From Dactylonectria macrodidyma (Eukaryota; Ascomycota; Sordariomycetes; Hypocreales; Nectriaceae), in assembly GCA_020744425.1 (NCBI GenBank), contig JAGMUV010000007.1:496001-560000 (forward strand): a stretch of DNA of 64,000 nucleotides. Reading direction: 5' to 3'. This document shows, in pieces, positions 23,674-35,139 of this stretch. Positions within the stretch are counted from its first letter, which is position 1; each line of letters begins with the position of its first letter. The notes beneath the pieces were generated by a model. That model was not told where the DNA came from and did not search any database. It saw only the letters and a list, made by a program, of their open reading frames with translations. Position numbers and translations under genes: made by a program.

Positions 23674-25230
23674 CTGTAAGCACTACTCTCCTTAAACCCT
23701 TAAGCTCGACCCGGCCTCAGTGGGGTTCTAGTTAGTGCATTGCCTGACAGCACCACCTAGCTGAAGAGGGTTCCACGTAGGGAACCATGTCTAAATCGGA
23801 AAGTCGAAGTCACGGCGGGTTCTCACCTCGATAAGACACAGAGGCCAGAAATATCACCCTCAAGTAGTCGCGAGCATGGTAACCTCTTGAAGTTGTGGAT
23901 GAGGCGGATGTGCGGAAAGGCTTTCGGTGAATGGAATGAGTAGGGGTCAACGGGCTACCGGGATTCCTTTGACTAGATGTTCCGTCCCTGAAACTCTATT
24001 ATCATGGCATAGAAAACAAAGAGAAACTCCATTGAATTATTCCCCTATCGACAAAAAGTACGCCCTGATGTACATAGCGAAGAACTCCCTTGGATTTGCG
24101 CTGTCACAGTCTCAACTGTAGATTGAGGATCACGAGAACTGCGATCCAATTCCAAGCAAGATATCTGATTGATTGTTGGGGCATTTGTGTGAGTGTGGAC
24201 TTGAAGATATAAAAGGTTGACCTGCGATTGCAGAATGGTCTGGCTCGCATATCATGGACGCTAGATCCTGCGATTGGGATGCCTTCAAAGCATCATTTTC
24301 ACTAGATTGGAATGGAACGATTAGACAATTGTCGACTTGAATCTGTGAGTGTAAGAGGTAGCTTACAGCGAAAAGGATCTAATATCGAGCTGGCATGTAT
24401 TTTTCTGAGGAGAGGAAGGCATGTTGAATGAGGTTCTTCAGTGTCAAATGAAGGAAGCGAGTTGCGTGAGAGGTGAAGAATGGTGAGTTATCCGCACCCA
24501 ACTGAAATTGTACTTAGAATACTTGATATTTAAAAACGAGAATAGACATGGCACTGAATGATAAGATGAAGGCTTGTTGGGACTCTAGTATATGCTACGG
24601 ACTAAGATTATATAGCAAGGTCGTCGTCACCGCGCCGTATACATGTGTGTTGCCCAGTTCGGTGAGCGAGCACCTAGCTGTGGGGTCGGGCTAGTTAATT
24701 GTGCTTCATGTGTTAAAGGCTGTTTGGCAACACATACCGAGGACACAATGAAGCACCCGTGCGCTTCGATACAAGTGAAAAGAGAGACACACACCGCACT
24801 CTTGTGTCGCTGTTAATAAATACTTTAGTTTGTGTGCCATTGCTACTAAGAGCAATGTACTTTGCACCATCCTGGCTGTGTCTATCTGTGGGTTTTGGCC
24901 AATCAACTCTTGTCAGCCCCCTGACATTTATCCATGCCAACACAACTGTGTAATAATTCTGCCTGAGGCAGCACTGACGCCGCCCCCATGTTGACACTCA
25001 GAGCTGAAGCCGCCCCCATGTTGGCGCCCAGAGCCTCGTTTGGCGAATTGAACGCGTCAGTTTGTCCTCCCTTATCTTGGTGATTCTCGTGTTTGTGGCA
25101 TCTACAAGTCACTTCCTAAGGGCCAGTTCCCTGTGACCGGACTGCTGTTAGTCTGCTCCTTGTTGACCATCCACTAGTTCACCACCCTACCTCTGGTTTC
25201 TCCACCTGCCTTGCCGCCAAATCTGCTCCG
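23674..25230. other. Intergenic, partly AT-rich
   Basis: It probably holds the missing 5' exon of the minus-strand membrane gene near 23827-23900, and the promoter of the large plus-strand gene starting at 25231. A two-copy 30-bp tandem repeat lies at 24975-25034. Otherwise nothing is recognised. Confidence 0.4.
24975..25034. repeat. Two-copy 30-bp tandem repeat
   Basis: Units 24975-25004 and 25005-25034 share the core GCCGCCCCCATGTTG and end in CAGAGC, with 25 of 30 bases matching by eye. On the minus strand they fall in an open frame as a repeated NMGAAS peptide, but that frame has no other support. Confidence 0.8.
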
Positions 25231-28200
25231 ATGGGTTCCCCACAGCGTCACGAAGGGGTCCCTCATGTGAGTCGTTTGCTGCCTTTCTAACATAATCGCT
25301 ACTTTTCCTCTAGTTTAGCCCCTGGGCTAACGGTCGTCCTGTGTAGGACAGGGAGAAACCCAATGTTACAACACATGCTTTAATGCTTACCCCTGCCGGG
25401 TCACACTCTCAACCCCAGAACGGCCTGAAGCCGCAATGGACACCAGCGATACCATTTCCACAATTATCCATATCCAGCACATGGACTGCAGCCGAGACTG
25501 AAGGGTTTCCCCTCCTTCTACTCCAATATGGATCCAATTGGACAGCTATTGCGGCTCGGATGGAGACTAAGACTCCGACGATGGAATGTTTTGCATCCCA
25601 CTCATCTCAGTCTCATACTAACCAAGTTACAGGTCAGAGAATACTTTGAGCGACAGAAGCAAAACAATGGAAGCCACTGGGAGGATATTGTAAAGGAAGT
25701 AAACATGGGGCTGGCATCAGACTTAAAGGAAATGCTTTCTCCGGAGCCATCCATCAGCGGCCGAAGAGAGGTGCACATAGACACAACGGAGCCTCCCGAA
25801 GCTCAGCCTGTCGGATCCCGGAAACGCCTGAAATTGAAGTTTGGTTCAATGAGCGCCAATCAATCAACACCAGCTCCCCATCAACACCTACTCTCCCCCC
25901 GAACGACTCAATCACCGTTCACATCGACCCAAAAGAGCTTTCTCAAGAGAAGCCGCGATGCAAAATTTTCATCATCTGACAGTGGTTCTAGTGAGACTGA
26001 ATATCCGACAATTGGTCGTGGCATAGCACCAGACAGCCGGCATGATGACATCCCTAGTATGAATGAGCTTCAAGCTGGGCGAGATCTTGAAATGAAAAAC
26101 GCAATGGTCGAGGAATGGTTAACCAATCCCTATAATACCGCAGAGGGAGACGGCACAGATGCACCCTCCACGCCGCCTGAATACGAAGGGACTGAGCTAG
26201 AAGACTTTACCGACGACGAATACATAACGGAGAACATCATGGTCCCACGCCAACTATACTACAATACGGACAAGGGGGGATTGTTCACGCAAACTGACCT
26301 TGAGTTGATACGTGAGAGCAGGAACTGGATGGACCCCCCTCTCCTCTCACCAATATCCTCCGCTCCACAGAGACGATATCAGCCCGACAGTTCCCAGGCA
26401 GCCATTGAAAGATATGAGCGACTGTGCCGCGATAACCAGTCTGTGGCTTCAGGCGCAACATCATGCGGCACAAAACGAGTCTCTTCTCCGCCAATCAGCG
26501 AAATATGGAACATGAACTGCGGAAATATTCTGAAAATGATTCCGACGCCTCGCAATGCGAAAATGTCAACGCCAGCACACGACTTGACTGGTTTAGCGGG
26601 GAGGCCTTCGATTCCGCGCGAGGAATCTCTTGCTTTGAAGCAGGAGGAAGAATTTGAAGTGAGTCACGCAAGTGACTTTGCAGAGTTCGTCGCTCTGTTT
26701 AGAGCCGAGGCATCACCATCCCTCGAGAGCAGCCTGGACAGTGAATTTTTTGGTGCTGAGTTTGAAGAGGAGTCTAGCAAAGTTCCCACTGTGATACAGT
26801 CACTGAAACCCTCTGACTCACCAATAATGAAAGTTTCATTTTGGAAAGGAAACTTGCCTTTTACGCTCATGGACCAGGCTGATTCCATTGAGACGGTCAC
26901 TCATGGCGACTTGAAACATGACATGACCAAGCCTGGAAGCGTGAAAGACAATCCAAAAGCATTGACTGCAAACGCTGCCATTGTTAATGCTTTTTCGACT
27001 AAGGCCACAAAAGTCAATTCAGTCGACATGTTCGGGGACACGCCAATCCTTAGAGCATCGCGCGCCGGAAATCTTCGCCGTGTCAAAGTACTGCTAGGAA
27101 ATGGCGTAGACCCAACCGTTGCAAATATATTCGGATTCACGCCACTTTATTTTGCCGCATCGAATGGACATACCGAAGTTGCTGAACTACTTCTAGGTAA
27201 GGGAGTAGACATAGCTGCTAGAAATCACTATGGATCCACGCCACTCGCTGCTGCTGCATCGCATGGACACAACAAGATTGTGAAACTACTCCTTAGCAAA
27301 GGAGCAGACATCAACGTCGCCAATTTCGACGGAATAACGCCGATCTCTACTGCGGCATCGGGTGGGCACCTTGATGTTGTGCAACTGCTTCTCGACAACG
27401 GGGCAGACATCACTGTCGCGGATAACTGTGGATTGAGACCATTTGAAGTCGCTAAAACAGGTGGGCATGAGCAAATTTACAGGCTACTTCTCAGTCATAG
27501 AGTAAGTACCACTGTCGCGGATAAAGCTGGCTTGATGCCAGTCTACGCCACGCCATCGAAGACTCCAGGCAATTCGACAGCACATGGTCCCACGATGTCC
27601 GAGGAAGCACTAGTTCACTGCGAAGCTCTGGCATCAAAAACGGCCCAGGTCAGACGACAGGTCGGCCTGGCGCGGGTTCACATTGAGATACTTTCTCTCC
27701 AGAAGGATGTCCGGACAAGGAAGTCCGACGATGAAACCACAGACGGATCAGATATAGAGACTGAGTATGACGAGATGGATGAAGATGGTGGGGCGGCAAC
27801 ACACGGCAAGGACAATGCAACAGAACCGAATCAAGCTGCTGATTCATCTGAGGACACATCATTTTCGTCCACAAACACCCACCCAAACTCATTGGGTGGG
27901 AACAATGAAAACGAAGATTCGGAAAGAGGCGGCAACGACAAGAGCAAGCCTCCACCTAAATCAACCGCCATCCCAAAGGAAAACCAAAAACTTAGGCGGT
28001 TCGCGTGTCCTTACCAAGCATTCGAAGCATATCAGAGTTGTTTCAGACAAGGCCCGCGCAACCCAGAAGGTGGATGTGCTAGCATTTCGCGATTAAAGTC
28101 AGTTATCTGCAGTGTACACGAGAGCGGCTTTCAGGCTAACCGTCACCAGACAGCATCTGAACCGCAGGCATATGCTCTCCTACCGATGCCAACGCTGTTG

Positions 28201-29155
28201 GAGATCATTCGAGTCCAAGATCAAGCTCGCTAGTCACGAGAAGCAGCAGGAACCCTGCGAAGCCAAAGAAATGCCCAGCACGGAACGATTCATGAGCGCT
28301 GAACACGAGGCGCAACTCGAGCGTCTTACTTGTTCTGGGTCTGACGAGGAGACCTGGTGGAGTCTATTTCAGCGGCTCATCCCAGGAATGCAGGAACGTG
28401 AATTGAACTCGTTGAAAAACGAGTTCTTCCCATGTGAGTCGAGGCCATGCTATAACCGATGGTGCCAAATTGACCTGTGTTTAGACTACATTTACGTCGA
28501 TTCGTTCATGATTCCTGCGATCACGTTCTCGAATGCCTTGTTCCAGCCGCCAGCGACAGATCAACCGAGTTTACAGGATATGACTCCAAATGGGTACGTA
28601 AATGCCCGATTACAGCAATCAGTAGAGCATACGCTACTCGACGAACTCACGTTGCTAATGCTGTCAAATAGATATGAGTTGTTGGACCAGACTTCCTCGG
28701 ACTCTCCGTCAGTGGTTGACCCCAGACTGTTCTCAATTCCGTCAACACCTTCCTATTCACTATCTGTGCCTCTTCTTGAGGCACCCATAGATTATCAACA
28801 ACACTCAAATACTCAGCCCCCACTCGTTTACACACCGCCTCAGAGTGCTGTCGCTTCCACGAACTCTGTCTCCGACATGCCGAGAACGAATCGCGCCTTG
28901 GATAGGGTGCAGCAGCAAGTATCGGACCAAACCCAACTGCGGCGAAACTACGAGAGGCTCAAGGTCCGCAACACGCGAACAGAGGCCGAGAATGGCGAGT
29001 TGCGAGAGAATAATCGCTGTGCTCGAGCAGATATCGGGCGCATGGATTCGGTTTTGGATGATTTGCTGGCTGCGGAGGACTTGCCTAGCCACTTGTTTGA
29101 CAAACTTACTGAGGTGTCAGAAATTTTGCTGTCGATCAAGAGCAGGATACGTTAA
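25231..29155 (+). CDS. SANT/Myb-ankyrin-zinc finger protein (large accessory gene)
   Basis: Seven exons proposed: 25231-25266, 25314-25340, 25419-25583, 25633-28097, 28150-28433, 28485-28593 and 28672-29155, giving 1189 aa in frame. Residues about 42-90 form a SANT/Myb-like helix set (TWTAAETEGFPLLLLQYGSN, then NWTAIAARM and REYFERQ). A long polar, Ser/Pro/acidic region follows. About 541-705 are five to six ankyrin repeats (GFTPLYFAASNGHTEVAELL and similar). Then comes an acidic low-complexity stretch, and across the 28098-28149 intron a Cys/His module (FACPYQAF, CFRQG, LKQHLNRRHMLSYRCQRCW). The C-terminus is coiled-coil-like (RNYERLKVRNTRTEAENGEL). A nuclear, DNA- or chromatin-binding regulator is inferred. 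Oddities: the intron at 25584 needs a GA donor, and 26400-26660 reads better in other frames. It may therefore be decaying. The first two short exons are less certain. Confidence 0.65.
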
Positions 29156-29822
29156 TGAAAGGTGGACATTCTTGTTAAAAAAGGCAATTGAAAATTATTT
29201 CTGTTGTCTAGTCAATGATTACCAATGCGAACAAACCCCTCAATTTGCGTTCAGCGACCAAACTCAAGAGTTCAAGGAATGTGCCTAAAGTTGGTATCAG
29301 CTAACAGATATCCCAACCCCCCACTGTTGTCACATTGACTTGAACTAGATGCTCATGACAAGATGGTTAGGAGGAAGAGCTCTGCTCCGCAAGCCCGCTT
29401 TCAATACCGACTACTCAGACGCCAGAATTAAAGAGCTCCGTGGCCCATTACTCCACCATATTGTGTAGAATTTTATTCATCCCCTGAATTGATATTCAAA
29501 TTCGAGTACACCAGTGACCGCCGAGGCGCTTGATGGTGAATTCCAAGCATGGGAAGAATACGAATACGGTGCCTGCCTAGAAACCACACACAGACAGCCT
29601 AAGGCACTAGTCCCAAGCGTTTGGGTTGGACATCCTCAGGCACCATTGAGACACCACCACCGCACTAGGTTGGTAGACTCACAAGAAACCCCATGAAACG
29701 CCAATTCAAGGCATCTTGGCTTGACTCACGATAAAACAACTGTATTGGGACAAACCTACATAAGTCTTTCCATCTCAATCGTGCGCTTTTGCTCCCTACC
29801 CACCGGCCGCAGGCAAGAAAAC
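29156..29822. other. Intergenic
   Basis: No gene is supported. It contains the 3' end region of the large ankyrin gene and the promoter of the phosphoglycerate-mutase-like gene. Confidence 0.45.
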
Positions 29823-30596
29823 ATGCCGGCAATCCACATCTTACGTCATGGGCAAGCACTTCACAAGTACCTAAGCAGAAGCCTCCTCTTATCAACCAAG
29901 TCTCGGCCAATCTGATTGAATATCTAGTGTCCAAAGGGGATACCCGTACCGAGATCCTCCATTAACCGACCTCGGAATTCAGCAGGCCAAGAGCGTGCAG
30001 CCACCAGCTGAACCCGACCTGATCCTCATTTCTCCCATGACACGGACCATTCAGACGGCTCTCCTCGTCTTCCCTCACCTGCTCAATAGCACCCCTGCCA
30101 AGGTGGACGTTCAGATCTGGCCCGACCTACGCGAAGGCTACGACGCTATCTGCAACAAGGGTGTCGGGCGGGCAGCCCTAGTAGTCAAGTTCCCTCAGTT
30201 CGATTTCTCTGCCTGTCCCGAGGAGTGGGAGTATCCGCCGCATAGCCCTAAAGATGCAACGGCACGCGCTGAGAGGGTTCGACAGCGCCTCAAGGTCCTC
30301 TCAAACTCATACAAGAATATCATTCTGATTACCCATCGAGGTTTCGTTGCGTTCCTTGTTCAAGGGGATAGGTTCGATGTTTGCGGTTCGGCCCTCCTAT
30401 CCCATGTGGCTGCTTCCAGGACCCCACTAACTCTACTTCCTTAGAGTGCCGCTCTTACAGGTTTGCCGCCGAGATGGAAGTCGACGATACGAGGCACGGT
30501 GTCAATTGTGACACCGGCGCTCAGCAGGACTTTGGCCCCAGTCTGTTACTCCCGGCTTCTCCATCACATGCGGAAACAGGAAGGGCAGCAGAGTGA
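29823..30596 (+). CDS. Phosphoglycerate-mutase-like (histidine phosphatase) family protein
   Basis: Exons 29823-29866, 29928-30385 and 30445-30596 give a 217-aa protein; the introns (61 and 59 nt) have GTACCT and GTTCGG donors. The N-terminal ILRHGQALHN carries the RHG catalytic-histidine motif. GYPYRDPPLTDLGIQQAK follows (the usual DPPLTxxGxxQA), then LILISPMTRTIQTAL with the second-site Arg, the acid region LREGYDAICNKG (Glu) and the second histidine in IILITHRGFVAFL. After splicing, the end reads CECRSYRFA, typical of fungal members. The family removes phosphate from small metabolites or proteins through a phosphohistidine intermediate; the substrate is unknown. No signal peptide, so cytosolic. 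All recognisable catalytic positions are present. Confidence 0.85.
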
Positions 30597-31387
30597 TTCG
30601 ATCAAGGACCTGTCAGTAAAGAGAAACATGCATTCAGGTGGCCCAATAAGCTGCTCAATCCATATCTTGAATCTACATCTTGAATGAGGTTTTCGGGATT
30701 CGGTATTTCCCAGCCAATACAACTCGCTAAGCCAAGGAGCACATTTCCGACTCCGCGGAGCACCGGAGACATGGTGCTAGCGCCAATCAGAAATCATGAA
30801 GTCTTGCGACAAGAGTAAAGGCGACGATTGGGGAATAACATGCATTACGTAGGACGCTTCCACAAGTGACTATTTTCCACTTGCACTTCTGTTTCTCATT
30901 TGACAAATCGATTTCCCCAATCGGAAACAAAACCGTCCATCATCCACTCGGACCCTCGCCGACAATGCCGACCACCCGCACGTCGACGGAGAAGAGGGGA
31001 ATGCAAGATGGTTCGCTCATCCCACTTATCACGACAATCAAGCTGCCCGGTCTGGCGTGGTGCTTGGTTAGTGTCTTGGCACGTCACCCAACTAATGGGG
31101 CTCGGTGAGAACGGAAGATGCAAGATAACCAAAGTTGAAGGATCTTCGACCTTAGTGGCGTGGCAAACTTCGAGGCCAATCCAATTGGCCTGCAACCCCC
31201 CCATTCTTGCCCTCCACACGGTTTCCACCCTTAGGAGGGGTAGCATTTAACCTTGAAGAAATGCTTAAATGTTGACAACCCCTCTTGACCTGCGCGACAG
31301 TTTCCCGGGTGTTCTTCTCCCATTCTCATCCTGAATCCTCATACAATCAGTCAGCTTGCTAGTGCGACTCATATTGACTGGCACATC
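30597..31387. other. Intergenic
   Basis: Separates two plus-strand genes and contains the promoter of the phosphatase at 31388. A partly palindromic, repeated core GGCAAACTTCGAGGCCAATC-like sequence near 31161 was noted, but no function is assigned. Confidence 0.4.
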
Positions 31388-32885
31388 ATGTCGCGTAATC
31401 TTATTGCAGTCATCGGCGGCCTGGCTGCGACGGCTGCTGCCGAGACAATTCATGGCGCTGTAGTCTTCAGCCGTCATGGCGATCGTATGTCGTCTTCAGA
31501 CCTCCACCTTCTTGACACTTCACATTCTAATTCGAATTCTAGGCACGACCAAGTGGTACGGAGCTCAGTCATTGACAAGCCTTGGTGCGGAGCAGAACTA
31601 CCAGGTCGGTAGCGAGTATCGCAACCGCTACTTGGAGGCTGACTCCGACTTCCAAATTCTTGGCATCTCCGAGGATAAATATGTCTCATCCCAGCTCTTC
31701 GCGAGTGCTCCGGACCAGGGCATCCTGATGAACACCGCCACGGCCTTCCTTCAGGGTTTTTACCCGCCCCTGGGTGAGATTGCGCCCGAGATTGCGAGCC
31801 AGACTCTCAACAACGGGACCAACAGCACCAGCCCGATCGACGGATATCAATACGTCGTCTTGCATGGCATCAACGACAACTCACCCGACACTATTTGGAT
31901 CAAGGGTGATGACAGTTGCCCCGCGTACAAGAATGCATCCAAGTCCTTTGCCAAAAGTGACGAGTTCCAAGAGCGCGTCGACGCCACGAGCGATTTCTAC
32001 GCCGGCTTCTACGATGTCCTCTCCGGTGGCGTCTACAACCTAAAGCCCGAGAACATGACCTACGCAAACGCCTACAACATCTTTGATCTCGTCAATGTCG
32101 CGCGCATCCACAATGAAACCTCGCCAGCCCGCAACGTGTCTGACGAGGATCTGTTTCAGCTCCGTACCCTGGCCGACTCGGCCGAGCTCGGACAAAACTG
32201 GAATGCCTCGCAGCCCGCCCGCTCCATCGGCGCCGAGACGCTTCTCGGCGGCGTCCTCACCCAGCTCAACCAGACCGTTGCCTCCGAGGGCAAGCTGAAG
32301 TTTTCGCTGTATGCCGGAAGCTACGACACCTTCCTGGCCTTCTTCGGCGTTGCCGATCTGCTCGACGTGTCGGAGGACTTCCACGGTCTGCCCGAGTACG
32401 CCTCCACCATGGCGTTCGAGCTCTTCAGTGACGACACCGACGAGTTCCCCTCCGACACTGACGACCTCCAGGTGCGCTGGCTGTTCAAGAACGGCACCTC
32501 GGGCGAGCTGACCAACTTCCCTCTCTTCGGCACGGGCGAGGACTCACTCTCCTGGTCGCGCTTCGTCACCGAGGTCGAGGAGCGAGCCATCATCGACGTT
32601 GGCGACTGGTGTGCTCAGTGCTCAGCCACCGAGGACTTCTGCGCCGCGTACGAAGACGATGAGAGCGCAGAGACTGAGGAGGACAACGAGGAGGGCGGCA
32701 ACGGCGGTGGTATGTCGAACGCCGTCGCAGGTGTCATCGGCGCCATGGTGACACTAGGTGTTGTTGCTCTTATCGGTGCAGTAGTGTTTTTGATGAAGAA
32801 GCGCAAGACCGCTGCCCATGGGGTTGAGAAGAGCAGCGTTCGAAGTGGAAGCACGGATGCCAACGCAACCTCAAACAATGTCTAA
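31388..32885 (+). CDS. Histidine-acid-phosphatase-like membrane protein lacking the HD histidine
   Basis: Exons 31388-31484 and 31543-32885 (58-nt intron, donor GTATGT) give 479 aa. The first 19 residues are a signal peptide (MSRNLIAVIGGLAATAAA). FSRHGDRTTKWYG (28-39) is the RHGxR catalytic motif of histidine acid phosphatases; the downstream frame is about the usual length for the family. Where classic members carry HD as proton donor, this protein has GSYDTFLAFF (291-300): the Asp remains but the His is replaced by Tyr. Many NxS/T sites suggest heavy N-glycosylation. An acidic linker (about 403-420) leads to one C-terminal transmembrane helix (about 425-450) and a basic KKRK stop-transfer with a short Ser-rich tail. 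So it is a type I surface or secretory-pathway protein. Activity may be reduced or altered. Confidence 0.85.
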
Positions 32886-35139
32886 GGTGAGGTCGTAGCG
32901 AGATAGGTGGAGGGTAATGTTGTGTCCACGCAAATAGCTAGGGGCTCATCTTGACCAAATTGACGTGCAAGAACTAGTTGGGAAAAGTAGTAATTTCAAT
33001 ATGCAAACTATTTGGCAATGATTCAACAACGATAGTGAACCTACAGTGTTCTGTTTAAATTCGTGTTTAAATCAACTCGTTTTCACTCGGTCTAATAGCT
33101 ACCCTAGACCCAAATTGCCAAGACCACGTGGCAGACCGTTCCGAGCCCCTTCTCAAATCCATGATCATCGTAGAACAAGCTCAATTACGTAACTCACATA
33201 ATCAAGTGACCAAGCAAAAAGCGATCTCTTTTTGGTATTCCACGCCACTGTGCCCATCTTTCATGCTTGGTTAGTTCATGTTGCCATCGGCGGGACATAT
33301 TCCCATTCATGTAGGAACACAAAAAAAGCATCTCACACCACAGAGCATCATCTTCCCCCCCGTCTTTATATATCAGTACCGTTAAATGGTAGAATAATGT
33401 ACTGGAATATTGCTCTTTTTTAGTTCGTGGTTTTATCTAGTAATCAAGGTGCAACAAGGTTCTCACCATCTACCCGTCACTCAGAAGAGCGAACTAGTTG
33501 GTTGAGGTGGGAGAGGCAGAATTAATGTGTAGAATTTTCTTATCCATGAGGTCAGTCAAATGACCACCCACGTCATCGCCTTTGTCAGTATGTCAAGAGA
33601 GTGTTTAAAACGCGTGGGGGTTCTATAGCGATGGAGGCGTATGAGACGGGCCGTGAGAGAACCTAGAACGAAAATCAGGGAGAGCAAGGCGATGGAAAAA
33701 CTCGGGAGTCGGGACACGGGTGCCTCGCCTTGGCTAGCCGCAATGTTTTGCAAGAGGCACTTCTCGGCGGGCGCTTTAATGACTATCAGCCAAAGGACGC
33801 AGATCAAACTTGGGAGGCAGGCCTGACGAGTTTTATCCTTCTGCGAATCCATCGTCGTGAAACCTCGTGGCCAAACCAGCAGCCCGTTTCTAGCGTAGCC
33901 TTGGCCCATCGATCAATGCCCAGGGCAAAACGAGTCGCAAGATGTTCTCATTCTGTAGAATCATCGAATGTTTTTCATGAATCGTGGGTGGAGAACAAAG
34001 GGACGCCCCCCTGTCGAAACCGGCTTCGAAACGTGCCAAGCTGGCAGGTGAATGGCGGGAAATACCTAGGGGCGGGAATAATCGAGCGAACAACCCCCCT
34101 TGAAGCAACGCAAGTAAAACCAGTGGCCTGCTTAGCGAATCCCATGAAATGCCCGAGATCTTCAGGTGATCATGACGGTGGCTTGTTTGGTTCCGATGGC
34201 AGACATGTGGCTTTCTGGGAACAGAGCAGATCCTCCTGGGCGCTACTAGATTATTCCCGTTCAGCCCGCCGCAACTCCAACCGTCCACGCAGGAAAGTGC
34301 TTGTAAATACTCAGCGGAATAACGAACCTGCTGTTCGTAAATATTTCCCTTCTATTAATATCTAAAACAATTTCCTGGGATGTGCAAGGTGGATAACTTA
34401 TTTCTCCCTTGATGCACCCTGAACGTCGGTAGGCGCCGAAGGACCCTGCGGAGCCTCTTTGCTATTTCTCCACCAAGGTCTTGCGTCGCGGAGTTTGGCA
34501 CGTGTATCACCTTTTCAGATTGAGAAAACCCTCGATGGGCAAAGGAAAAAAAGCCCCCCCTTCTCGTTAAACGAGTAAAACCCACCTCTGTGCGGCCAAT
34601 GGGCGCCGCAAAGAGCCCGTTCGTCCAGTTGCAACGCGAAGTTGCTTGCCCCCTCCCAACCTCCCAACCCCAATGGAGAAGACCGACCTCTTTGGCTGTC
34701 TCATGGCGATCGACGTCTTGCTACTCCAGCTGTCGCGCGGTTCCGCCGATGTTTCCGTCGCTTGACGGCAAGGATTCGCCCTGCCAAAAGCTCGATTGCT
34801 AGTGTTGGGCGTCCATCGAGACAGAGAGAGGCCTTGTCGTAGATTTTCAAAACGCATTGCAACTTCCTGATCGCCGCGATGCGACAGGTCCCGTAGCATA
34901 TGGCGTTGGTAAGGGCGTGGTCAGGACAATCAACCAACACCATATAAGGCTTCGTGAAAGACGTTGTGGTGTTCACTCTTCTCCCAACCAGCTTCATCAC
35001 AGCCTTCAGATTCAACACTTTGCTTCTTTTTTCTTTTCTCATTTGTTGCTGGAGGTCCTGGTGATCCGGCATACCTTCTCTCCATTCCTTTTAAATTCCT
35101 TCATTTAAACACTGTGCAGGCACATTACTTTCCTTCACC
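32886..35139. other. Intergenic, promoter of Egh16-like gene at the right end
   Basis: 2.25 kb without a supportable gene. Near the right end CCATATAAGG (34940-34950) is a good TATA-like element about 190 bases before the ATG at 35140, and the leader is C/T-rich (TTCCTTCACCATG). The middle is unremarkable. Confidence 0.5.
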
